Below, piece by piece: positions 1 through 12,800 of a DNA stretch of 18,839 nt; position 1 is the stretch's first letter; each line of letters begins with the position of its first letter. The DNA is taken from assembly GCA_028285035.1 (NCBI GenBank), contig JANQQF010000037.1, positions 1 through 18,839 on the forward strand, written 5' to 3'. The notes below the pieces were generated by a model. It saw only the letters and a list, made by a program, of their open reading frames with translations. It was not told the origin of the DNA and did not search any database. The translations under genes were made by a program, and so were the position numbers. Origin of the DNA: Phycisphaerae bacterium (GTDB lineage: Bacteria; Chloroflexota; Anaerolineae; 4572-78; J111).

Positions 1-858
1 ACTAATTGGATCAAGCACCGGGGTCACATTGACTTCATCGACCGTAATCTCGACCACCTGCTCGTCCGTCAACGAGCCATCAGAGACGACCACGGTCGCA
101 CTGTACACGCCTGGTCCATCCGCTTCGGTGGTCGCCCACTCGAACAGACCTGTTGTCTCACCGATGGTGGCGCCTGCCGGAGCACCGCTCAGGCTGTACG
201 TTAGGGTGTCATCATTACCATCCGTTGCGACTGCGGTGAAGGTTAGTATCTCCGTCTCGTCGATGTTTTGCGGCCCAATGAGGGCAAGAACTGGTGCAAC
301 AGGTGCTTCTGTTACGGTGATGTTGACGATCTGAGTATCGGTCAAGTCTCCGTCAGACACGATGACTGTTGCCGTGTAGACATCGGGTCCATCATCCGCA
401 TCGGTTGGCCAGCTAAACAGGCCACTTACTGGATCGATTGTAGCGCCAGTCGGCGCGTTACTCAGACTATAGGTCAGCGTTTGGGTCGGCACGTCACTAT
501 CGGTTGCTGCCGCCGTAAAGGTAACTGTCTCGCCTTCAAGCACCGACTGATCGTTAATCAACGTCAGCACCGGCGCTTCATTGACCTCATTGACGGTGAT
601 CTCAACGATCTGGCTATCGGTCAATGATCCGTCGGAGACAATGACCGTCGCCGTGTAGACGCCTGGTCCATCAGATTCATCGGTAATCCAACTGAACAAG
701 CCAGAAGTATCACCAATGATCGCACCACTTGGGGCGTTGCTCAGGCTATAGGTCAGCGTTTGGGTTGGCACACCACTATCGGTTGCCACTGCCGTGAAGT
801 TGACGGTCTCGCCCTCATTCACGCTCTGGTCCCCGATAGTCGTCAGGACAGGTGGCTC
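1..858 (-). repeat. Cadherin/He_PIG-like repeats, three complete and the start of a fourth
   Basis: Units begin at 858, 579, 300 and 27, giving periods of 93, 93 and 91 residues. Each runs PVL-x-x-I-x-x-Q, then 'GETVNFTAVATDS', 'LTYSLSNAPSGA', a G-L-F-x-W motif, 'DGPGVYTATVIVSDGSLTD' and '(E/N)ITVNEVN'. This is the putative Ig / cadherin-like pattern of calcium-bound or rod-like surface proteins. Units 1 and 2 are also very similar at the DNA level. The array continues beyond the window. Confidence 0.9.
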
Positions 859-3800
859 ATTGACATTCTCGATCACGAAGTTGGCAGTAACGACTGTTTC
901 TTCCGTCACCGTCACGGTCAACGGATTAGCATCGCTCTCACCAAGATCGCCGCTCCAGCCAGTAAAGATGCTGTCGGCATCGGGAGTCGCGGTCAGGCTA
1001 ATGACCGTGCCATAAGGCAGCAATTCACCACAGTCGTCCCCACAGTCAATGGCCGGGAGCGCAGTTGTCACCTGCCCGCTGCCCGTGCCCGTTTTGGACA
1101 CTGACAGGGTATAGCTAAACGGATCAAAGGTGGCGATAATGCTCTGGTTGCTCGTCATCGTCAGAGTGGTAGTTAGGGTTGTGTCACTGCTCGCCCCACT
1201 CCAACCGAGGAAGTACCAACCCAAGTCCGGTGAAGCCGTCAGGGTTACCTCTTGCCCATAAGTATAGGTTGGCGTATCAGGGTTCACAGTGATGCCACCT
1301 TCACCAATCCAGGATGAGGCTAAGGTGTAACTCTCGGCCTCAAACTCGGCCAGGAGGGTCGCATTGCCGGTAATGGTGAATGACTGGGTGGCGGTCATAC
1401 CACTCAGATCAAGACCCCAACCACTCAAAGTCCAGCCCGGATCGGGCACAGCTGTCACCGTGACCAGATCACCATAGTTGTAGCTCGCCTGATCTGGCTC
1501 GACAACGATGTTACCGTTACCCAACACAGAAGTCTCTACACTGTAAGTGTCAGTGGCAAACAACGCTGAGATCGATTTGTTGCCATCGATGGTCAAGATT
1601 TCGACCAAGGCATTGTCGCTTAGATCACCACTCCAGCTATCCAGAGTGTAGCCGGGATCAGGCAGGGCCTCGACCAAGACCTCATCCCCATAAGCGTAAC
1701 TACTCTGCTGCGGACTCAATGTCACATCACCATTACCCGTGATCTCAACGTCCACTGTGTAAGCCTCTGGGGTAAAGGTGGCTGTGATCACTTTGTTGCC
1801 ATCAATACTCAGGCTCTCGCTAATGGTGTCACCGCTCAAATCACCGCTCCAGCCAGCAAACTGCCAACCGGTCTCGGCAATCGCCTCGACAGCAACCCCA
1901 TCCCCGTAGAGATAACTACTTTGATCAGGATCGATGGTGATGCTACCGCCACCGACCACGTGGTCAACCAGGGTGTAACTCTCCTGCACAAAGATGGCTG
2001 TCACACTCTTGTCCTGATCCATCGTCAAGTTCTGGCTCGGGGCGCTGCCGCTCAAGGCCCCACTCCAGCCGCTGAAGCGCCAGCCAGGATCAGGTGTGGC
2101 TACCATCGTCAGTTCGGTGCCTTGAGTATAGTCGCCGGCGGACGGCGAGACCACTCCATTCCCAGAGATGTTGATGGTTAAGTTTTTCGGTTGCTGCTGA
2201 TTGGCTGGACCACCCAGATTGGCAATCGTTCCATTGGCAGCACCATCGCCATCACCTCGCTCACCATCAACGAGGTAGAGAATAATCCGTTCATCAGAGA
2301 TGATCTCAGCTCCGGTGTCAGTGGCGTTATCATAGAGGAAGGTATACCAGTCGTTGCTTGCGTCATACTGACCGTAGCTGTTAATGTTATGGGTCCCACT
2401 GATGAGTAGGGTGACGTTGGCGTTACCGCCCACGCCCATACCGGCCAGATCAAAATCAAGATACCCCAGTGGGAAGGCGATACCCGCTGGCTGATCACCA
2501 TCCCCTTCGGCAGGGGCGGCTGTTAGACTAACATTCGTTAGCGTCATACCGGAGCTGGCGACCACCGTAACATACTCATTCGTCACGGGGCTAGGTAGAG
2601 AGGCAACGTGCATCTGGGCTTGATCCAGCACACCGTCGTTGTTGCCATCCCCGCTGTTGGGCGCACCCGCTTCGATGTCACTTGCAACACCGTCACCCTG
2701 CACGGTCACGTCAAAGCTGATGGTCTGGCTGTCAGCAGTAATCGTTACTTCCCGCGTCCCTTCTGCACTGCCCGGGGGCAGGCTCCAGTACCAGATACCA
2801 TTCGTCTGGGTAACCGTCCCTTCTGAAGCCAGCCATATCAAGCTAGCATCTGCCGGGCCATAGGTGCCACTGTTCATTGCAGTCTGGCTTTCATAGGCCA
2901 TCACACTACTCTCGTCGACATCCAGGCTGTAACTTAACCCACTGACGGTCAGACTCTTTGAGGCCGCAACGTGGGTCCCATCTTCATCGGTCAAATTGAC
3001 CGTGATCAGAGGCTCGGAATACTCTAATCCATACGTATGAGACAGCGTGCCACCCCCTAGGCTCGCGAAACAATCCTCACTATTACCATCACCCCAATCC
3101 AGCGTACAGGCGGTGACGGTGTCGTCACCGGGATCGATGACCTCACCCAAGGTCAGGTTGTAGAGAACGCCGTTAGGCACCGTATCAGCCCCCGTAATGG
3201 CGACCGTAGGCGGCACATTTTCAACGGTCAGCGAGATCACCTTATTGAGAAATAGGCCTCCCTCGCCAACCTCTGCTATCCAAGTGACAGGTTGACTCTG
3301 CTCCGGTCCATCGGTGGTCGTGTAGCTCCACACCCAGGTCAAATCTTCGGCTGTACGAAAATCGGGGCCAGTGACTTCGCCGGGGGTGGGATAGAGTCCA
3401 AAGTATATGTCTAACGGATTCGTGTCAGCCGGGACAATCAACTCGCCACTGGTGGTGATAACCTGTCCTTCTTGGATTGTCAGGCTGTCTGAGTCGGACA
3501 CCAGATCATACTCGATGTTAAGCGGTGTTACCTCAGTGGCCTGGTTGTTGGCCGTGATAACCTCGGTCGCCCCAGCTAAATCTTCAATCGTTACCAGTGT
3601 ATTCACAAACAAGTCAGTTGATATAAAATAGCTGGCTTCCAAAGCAAAGGTCACCACCCCGCTCTGACCAATGTCCAATTGGTCCAACGCTTGGGTACAA
3701 ATACCATTTACTCCAAAACTGTTGATGACAGTGCTATCACAGTCCCAACTAGACGCTCCTACCGAATAATCAACAGTACCAGCACCACTCCATTCAACCG

Positions 3801-6800
3801 TTAACCCAGGCTGGGCTGGCTGGGTCCCCGCGTTGGTGTAGCTGATGGTGTAAATCATCGGTGGAGCCTCACCAGCACCCGAAGCATCATACGGAATGGC
3901 CGTACCATCGTCAGCGATGGAGACCGCCAGATCAACCCCAGCATTAATGGGTATCTGGTGGGTGTCGCGGTTATCGCTCTGGTTACCATCTGCCCCATCT
4001 GTCCCAATTAAAACCGTGTTGGCAATGGACGTTGTCCCCGCACTCCAATCATTGTTCACCATCACAGTGAAGGAGATCGTGTCGCTAGCTCCGGCTTCAA
4101 GATCGCCCACAGCCAAGGTACAACTGCTGCCAGCCGAGCCATCAGGCAAGCAAGCCCAGGCGGGATCGCTCAGCGTTGGGGCAAAGGTTGTATCAATCGG
4201 AATGATTTCGGTGATAACCACGCTCGTCGCTAGGGCGGGGCTGGTATTGGTGTAGCTGATAGTGTAGCTGATGGTATCGCCGTTTGCAGCCAGGGTCACA
4301 TCGCTCTGTTTGCTAATTTGGACATCTGGCGCAACCACGGCCAGATCCCAAGCCCCCTCAACAAAACTGCTGTTGCCGACCTCATCCGTTACCCGCAGAT
4401 CGATTTTGTATCCGCCGAGAGGCAGGCTGGGCAAGGTATAGTCCCAAGTGGAGAACAGTTGGCCGTTATTATCAAGGTTGATTGGGGTCCAAGTGCCTTC
4501 AAATTGACCAATGTCAAATTCTTCCTCTTCATAGGATCGAATACGTAGCTCTAATTCAGTGACGCCGACATCCAACGGATTAGCGATGTCGTAAATCGTT
4601 TCATCACTCAAGGGTTGACCATAGATCACCAATTCATCCAGTGAACCGGCAAAAGCGTTACTACCCTGCATTTGGCCCACTTGAATGGCATCAGTGCCGC
4701 CAAAGATACTATGTCCGGTAGAAGTGAAACCCAGCGTCCCATTAACAAAGAAGGCCCGCTCACCACTGGTCTCACTGAACCGCCAAGCGACGTGCACCCA
4801 CTCACTGGTCGGAATTGAGTTGCTCATAACGCTGCTGTCGCTGTCGTGGCTGAGAATGGGTTGACCATTCTGCAAGCCCAAGAAGAAATCATCCGTTGCC
4901 GTGGCTGGGCTACTGCCCAGAATGGCTTGATCACCGCTCCAGTTATCACCCTTAACCCAAGCCATCACGGTAAAGCTACCGCCGCTCAAACCTAACTGTT
5001 CGACGGTGGTGGAGGTGGTGATGGCCTCGTTGCGTGTAAAGACCAGCCCATCGTCAACGCCATCAAAAGTGATGGCCTGACCGCGCTGCCCGGCAACGCC
5101 CGTCGTCGGGCAAGTGTCCGCCCCAGCAGCACATGCCATCGTGAACCCTGTATCCGTGCCATCGACCCACAAGCCCGTTCCCGGCTCAAAGTGGAGATGG
5201 AGGGTGCGTCCACCGGTGCGGTGGGGCACATCACTGGCTATACCGGTGATGGTTTTGATAGTGGTTGGATTGATATAATTTTCATCATCGGTCACGTCGG
5301 CATAGGGGGGCAGGCCATCCAGTTGGAATTGACTGCTGGTACTGGTTTGATTGCCCACCTGATCCACGGCGCTAACCGTGGCGGTGTAACGACCATAAGG
5401 AATATCCAGGAAGGGTTGGCTGGCGAGCCAGTTATTCCCTTCTATCGTGGCGGGCTGATTGCCGCTGACAGGCTGTCCAGTCCGATCCACAGTAGACAAG
5501 ATGACTGCATTGTTGGGCAAACCGCTCTCGGTATCGTTGACCGTACCGCTAAAGATATAATTACTCAGCGCTTGAACCGGACCACTGGGCGTGTCTAAGG
5601 TCAGGGTCGGGGTCTGATCATCAACCAGGACTGCGGCCGAGGCAATGGTTGAGACATTACCGACCAAGTCAGTGGCCTGGGCTTCGATCGTGTATGATCC
5701 GGCGGCTTCCTCAAAGGCGAAGAGCCAAGCCGAGCTATTTGCCGCGTTACCACCATTGGGTGTAGCCTCTTGCCATGCCCCACCGTCAATACGATATTCA
5801 ACCTTGGCTGCAGCGCTGGAGGCATCTTCCGCCCCAACATACATGACTGTCTCAGCCGCGCTGACAATGGCCGGGATCAAGGTTAGATCCACCGTTGGCG
5901 CATCGGCATCAACATAAAGTGGGTGATGATTGATCACATCAAACCACGCCGCTTGATAATTGTACAGCTCAGCCACCGCTTCAGCTTCCAGCACCGAGGG
6001 CATCACATTGACCTCATCCAGGACACCGTTAAAGCTTTGGCCCAATTGGATGGGGTTGGTCGCCGTACAAACGCTGTTGCCTGTGGCTGTGGTGGTCCCG
6101 GCCAAGGCCCCGTTGATGTAGAGTTTCATCTCGCCATTGACCGAGTCGTGGCTGGCAAAGACGTGGTTCCACTGATCTTCGAGCAGCGGATTGGTCGCAT
6201 CAACGGTGTGCCAATTGCTATCACTGCCAGCACAACTACTTTGCCGATCAAAGCGAACGGTCAGCGTGTTGTCCAGCAACCATAGCCGGAAGTTGGCATT
6301 GAAGAAGCTGCTATCGGCTTTAGTCATCAAATATTGAGGGGCGTTGACCGTCTTGGTAGGTTTGACCCACAGCCCGGCGCTGAAATCTGTCAAGGCCAGA
6401 TCAGCCGTGTCAGCGAGAGTCAAATGATCGTCGGCCCCATCAAAGATGATTGCTTCGCGCATCTGGCCTTTATCGCCCGGTTTGGGGCAGGCTGAGCCAC
6501 TACAGGTGGCGGTGTAACGATTCTCGGTGTCGTCGGCAAAGCTGGTCAGACTCAAATCTTCATCCAAGTGCAGGTTGACCACCGGCACCCGCTCGAAATG
6601 GGCCTGCACTTCCGCCTGAGTCACAGCCCGTTTGACCACTGTTAGATCGTCCAGCAAGCCGTCAAAATAATTACCTTTTGTATCCCCCCCAATACGCAAG
6701 CTGCTGGCAAAGTTGGGTCGACTGATGTAAGCTGTGCCAACATTTTCACCATTGACGTAGAAGGTGTAGGTCCCATTGTTGAAGACATAGGCCAAGTGAT

Positions 6801-9800
6801 ACCATCGCTTTGCCACATTATAGAGTGAAAAGTCGGTATATCGTACCCCAAGATCACCGTCTCCATACAACGCACCAAAAAGAAGTCCCAAGTTATACTC
6901 GTTATCTACCCTATCTTTACCTACCTCGATCAAGGGCATTAACCCACCGCCTTGGCTGTTCCAGAAGGTATCTGGTTTGATCCACATCATCACGCTGAAG
7001 TTGCTCTTGGAGGTACCCAACTCAGTGGATGAGGTGCCGATGGTCAAGTAATCATCCGTCCCATCGAATTCGAGGGCTTGGTTAAACCGGCCAGGGATAC
7101 CGCTGGTGGGGCAGGTATCGCCGCTACAAGAGACAGTTACATAGTTGCCCGACTCGTCGGCAAAGAGGTCTGCCCCCGGCGCTTCGTCAAAGCGTAGATC
7201 TAGAGCCACCGAGGTACCGTTGTAGAGGTCGGTCACGACCCCATCATTGATGGCGTAGTTATAGACCCGGAAATCGTCCAGTTCCCCCTGGAAGTAGTCG
7301 TTGAAGACGCCGAAGTAGAGGGTACCCAGAGATCGGTCTTCGTTATTGCTGGTGGGGGTCTGGTCTGGCCCCTCGAAGTTGTAGCCCTGCAAGCCCAGAT
7401 AGGTGTTGTTTTTGATATTGGTCAGGTGTTTCCAATTGTCATCAGCATCCTTCGTGAAGGTGGAAGCTGACTCAAAGGCGGTAGATTCCTTCCGGTCATT
7501 CTCATATAGCCGTATCCACTGGGGGGTGTCCTGGACGAAGAAATGATGCTCAATGTTCTGGACCCCGGTGCTGCTGATACTTTTTTCCCAGACGTTACCA
7601 TTAGTCCCATCATTGTTACGGTTGAGACGAATCTGCGCAGTGCGAATATCAGCAACACTCTCTGAGTCATCTATTCGGGTGACGTTAACCCGGTCAACCC
7701 AGGCATAGCCGTAGTCGTTGGGGCGACCAATGTAAAAATCGGATAGGGTCGGCGGCACAACGCCCGCGCAACTAGGCCCGTCAACGCCGCCAGCAACTGG
7801 CTTCCCATTAACATAAAAAGTAAAGTTGGACCCATCATAACTAACAACCAAATGTTGCCAGACACCACTTTGGATCAGGTTGTTAGCCTTGGTTGTAATT
7901 TCACAAGCAGGTGAATTATTGGCCATGGTCATCCGCAAGGCCCCGTCACTACTCACGAAAAGAGAGGGATAGATGGTGGTCGCATAGGGCCAAGTTGGTT
8001 GACTGCCGTTATAGACCATATTGCCAAAAACACCTTGCCAATCCCGATCCGTGTCTTTACCATAGACTCCACCAACCGTGGAGTCGAGCGGGGCGGGGCG
8101 AGCCTGCGGCTTAATCCAGGTCGCAAAGGCGAAGGCATCGCCAGACAAATCGGGGGCGGTGACGGTCAGGTGATCTACCTGACCAAAAGACGCTCCGTTT
8201 CCACCCGCTGCCGGACAAGCTGCCCCACTACAGGAAGCGGCGTCGCTGCCCCAGGTTATGCCATCGCGCATGTCAAGCTGTAAAACTGGAGTGGCATAAT
8301 TAGCCAGAATAGTCGCTTCATCAAGAACTGTCGGGAAAATCTCAACTTCATCGAGCTCACCGATGAAGCCAATATGTGGACCAGACTCACCATAACGTGC
8401 ACCGATGTAAACGGGATAATCCGTCTGACAGGGTGTCCCACTATAGGCCGTGGAGTCGACCAGAGTACCATTGAGATAAATCTTTTTCGTGCTGCCATCA
8501 TAGCTAGCCGTGATATGACTCCATTCATTCAAGGGCAGCGCTGGTGTGTTAATAAAGTTGTAGCCATTCACCCCACAGCCATTGTATGTAATAAAGTGCA
8601 CCTCATTAGCCGAGGTTAGGTTTAGCTGATAATTCTGCTCAAAACCGATGTTGGAGGTTTTCGCCATTAAGGTTCGATTATAAGTGAGGGAAGTCGTCGG
8701 CTTGACTGCCAGAGCAATCGTGTACTGACTCATATCCAAATCATCACTGTCGGGAACAACGATAGCATCATCACCATCGAAGACGAGGCTATCACCGTTT
8801 CCTGTCGGACAGTTGTCGCCGGAACAGGTGCCGTCATGTTGTAGATAGGAGGCGTCAACAAAGGTGGTGCTGTTGGTTGGCTCATTCATATGTAGCCACA
8901 ACACCCGCCCGGTGGGATCGTCCAGGCTGGCCCCAGCACGCAGCCCCATATCCACCGGGCCACTGCTATTCAGGCCCGCTTCTGCCGCGCCCACACTACC
9001 ATTGACCGTGACCGCGCTTTGCGGAGCAATGACTCCCGTTGATTGATAACGCAGCACGTTGTCTAGGGGGAGTTCTGTTTCCAGCAACCCCAGTGCGTAA
9101 GGCAGGCGTAGTTCATTGGTAATCTGAGTGGTATAGCTGATGGTGCCCGTGGGCGAGATGAAGGGCATGACCCCGCTGTCAGTCTCAATTTGGGAGTCGA
9201 GCCGGAGTACGTTTAGGGTAGAGGCTACATTGGGGTTATAGGCGTAGGTGCGCTCTTGCTGATCGGTCAAGGTGTCATCATCGCTGTCAAAGTCATTGGG
9301 GTCGGCATTAACCCAGGTGATGAGCGGATCGTTGTTGCTGTCGTAGTCGTAAACAATCGGCCAGCCACCGCTGTAGTCGGCGTTGTTGTCGGCGCAAGCA
9401 GGTGCGTTCGCGTTGGTGTACCAGCTATTTTCATAGGGATTAAGCCGATTGGGGTGAAACATCTCCTGTCCATCCAGCAGGCCATCACCGTCACTATCGG
9501 CCCGATCCGGAGCGGTACGGTAAAACAGTTCGTAGTAGTCAATCAGGCCATCACAATCGCTGTCCGCCTGTTCAGCATTATAACCTTTGGTGTTTAACTC
9601 AAAATAATCATTTAAGCCGTCACCGTCGCTATCAGGTGTACTGTCGTTGGGGTCCACCCCACCCATGGCCTGACTACGCAGACCATCACCATCGGCATCA
9701 GCTAAGATCGGGAATTTGGTATCCCAAGCCAACCTATACCCGTTGTCGCCAGCCTCATTTGTCTGTGACGCCAGAACCCGAAACTCATCGATGGTACCGG

Positions 9801-12800
9801 GCAGCACATCAAAGATAAAGCTATCTGTCAGCAAGCTGTGTGAGGTGTTATCAAATTGACTGAGCGAGCACTTAATAACCACACCAAGAAGCCAGCAATT
9901 CTGCTGGCGGACGGTAAAGCCCTCTGAAAAGTAAATAGGTAGCCCTTGGTCGATACCTGGTACAGTCAGATTGTAAGTAATCGCCTCAATGGGCAACTGA
10001 TTCCGAAAACGGGCATCATTGGCACTAACCGAGTAATCTTTTTTATCGGGTACATCCTGCCAAGCAATACTTTCCAACGCAACCGAAACATCCTGTTCAC
10101 TGGTTTGCAGTTTGTATCTAAAGGCCGCATCATCCAGGGAGTCATCGGTCCACTGCCAGGCATAGACATAACCCATCCAGTTGGGGTCATCCATATAGAG
10201 GGTTGTGGTCACATTGCCGCTAAACGTGATACTATTACCAACAATAACGCCGTCAAGTCCAGAGTCGTTGTTAAGGACGGGTGAATCCAGCAACACCGTC
10301 AGCCGCTCATCATGCTCCAACTCTACCAACGGGGTGGTATCGTTGAGGACATAAGAATAGAGCTTGGCAATGGCCGCAGTAATACCGTTGCAAACCCACT
10401 TTTCTACGAATTTGCTCTTGTTATTAAATGCCTCACACACGGCAATAATCACCGTATCGATAACAGCCAGGAAAGCCAGAGCGATAGATAGGGCAAAGGT
10501 CGTCGTAGTCAGGGCCGCGAGGTATAAGATAGCCAAAAAGGATTCGACCGCGACCGAGGCAATCTGCTCTGCCAGCAGGCGACTAAAGGCAGGGGAATCG
10601 GCCTGAACCTGCCCCGAGGCCAGGGCAATACCAATCGTCACCGCCCCGGTACCCGCTGCAAAAACCACGCCGGAAACGGCCATGACCTTTACCTTGGTGG
10701 TGATAGCCTTCGCAATCAGCGCCTGATTGGACGCAATGCTCCTTTCGAGACCCCCTCTCCTACTAGGGCTCAGATTTTTGCTGAGTAGTCTTAGACGATC
10801 ATCACTGATTTTACCCTTCAGCTTATCGATTGTTTTGATAATCTTCCTCTGGGTCTTGAGCAGTAAATAGGTGCGCTTAGAGACAGAATAAATGGCACCT
10901 ACTATCCTCCCAGTGCACTCGACGACCCGACATTGCTCATTATCGCCTTCAGTAGGGACAGATGTACCAAAAATATACGGATTTACGGTACCCGAAACGT
11001 AATCACTAATAATATTATTAATAATATAGTAGACCCCTGAATCAAGCAGGTTGGCGGTGTTTATTGTCTCAGGATAATTTTGAATTTCCAGCAGGGCCAA
11101 GGCCGCCGACGAGGCTGTATTGCCTTGCAAGACATCGCCAAAGCCTTCCAGGATGGCTCCCTTCGAAGCCGCCAACTGCGCCCAAGCCGCCGCCGCACTG
11201 GCCGCCTTCTCGTTTTCCACGGTAGGAATATCCAAATCATTCAGGTTGAGCAGGCCGAAAAAGGTTTTTAGGTTCGTGGCGAGCCGCTGTACAATGGCTG
11301 CAGCTGGCTCCGCCGGACGCTGATGATCAACATTCACCAAGAGGGCACCGTTGAGGGGCTGGCCCTCAATAGCCACAGGTAAGGCCGTGGGCAGATACAG
11401 CCCCAAGTAATAATGTACGGCCAGCAGCACCGCCCCATCTTGAGCGCGATCTACATCTATGACCGGGTCACCGGCCAACAGCGTGGTCATCACCGGCGTG
11501 GTGAAAACGCCCTCCAGATCTGTTATGAGATCCTGCAAGAAGGGGTCAATGTCCACCGTATCCCAACCCAAGCCAGCGGTATATTGGTAGGGTTGCAGAC
11601 GCATTGCCCCATTGGTTTCCAGCGAGGTCGAGTTCATGTCGACGGTGAAGGTGTTATTGGCAAAGGTAAAATATTCTATCGAGACCAGGTCGTTGCCATT
11701 TTCAATAAAATCTACGTCGCCCATGGTGCGCAGACGGCGGGTCTCCTCGGACAGGAGCATGACGTTGGCCACGGTGCCATCTGCCGGACTAGTGTAGACG
11801 TTATCACGCAAAAAGGCTGGGACAGCATCCCCGGTGACAGCGTTCAACAGGGCCACATCGTCAGCTAAACCCGTGATGTGATTAAAGGTCAGGCTGTTGC
11901 TACCCATGCCCCAACTGGTATAGGTGGTTGGGATGTCGGCCAGGGTAAAGCGTTGGTTATTGACCGTTTGGGAGTCGAAATAGGCATGTTGAAGCGTGTC
12001 GGCCAGGTGCCATAGTTCCGGCTCATAATGGCCGGTATTGTTGCTTTGCGCCACCATCATGGCTTCAGCCCCGTGATGCTCTTGCACCTGCAGGCCGGTC
12101 ACGATAAAGTCATCATAATAGCTTTGTAAAATTTGGGGCAAGCCTTGCTGACTGGCTGAAGCATCATTCTGCCCACTGACAATCCAGGTCAATTTAACCT
12201 GATGGGCCGCGCCCCAATCGCTGATCCCGGCAGCCAGTTTATAGGGCATGCGGGCGTGCCAGGCCACAGGTGACCCGCCGTTGGGATCGGTGGCTACGAT
12301 CAAGGGGACATAAACCACCCGGTCACCACTCTCGGTTGAGACAATACTAATCGCATACTCATTTATCACATTAGTATCCAGCCAGGTTGAAATGGGCGTA
12401 GTGTGATCGATTGTTCCTATGCTTACACCATTGGCAATGGGCAACGCCCCGGCTGGGTTAGCGGCAGAGTAAGGAATGACGATTTCCAACATGGGGATCA
12501 ACTCTATATCGCCATCAGGGGCCAAGGTATCGGGTGTGGTTCGCTGAATTTGGCCGCTAGTATCCCCATCTGGCCAGTTGAGGACACTGTTCGTCCACCA
12601 CAGATGGCGATCATCGGTCGGTCGAATCTGAAAATCAACCAAAAGGTTAGTATCGGCCGTTGCCCCAGTGATTTCCAGATTAAAAATTTGATTAGTGACC
12701 GTTTGGACATTCAGGTGGGCCAAATCGGAACCGTCTGGCACACCATCACCATCATCATCAAAGTCGTGGACATTGGGCACACCATCGCCATCGGCATCAT

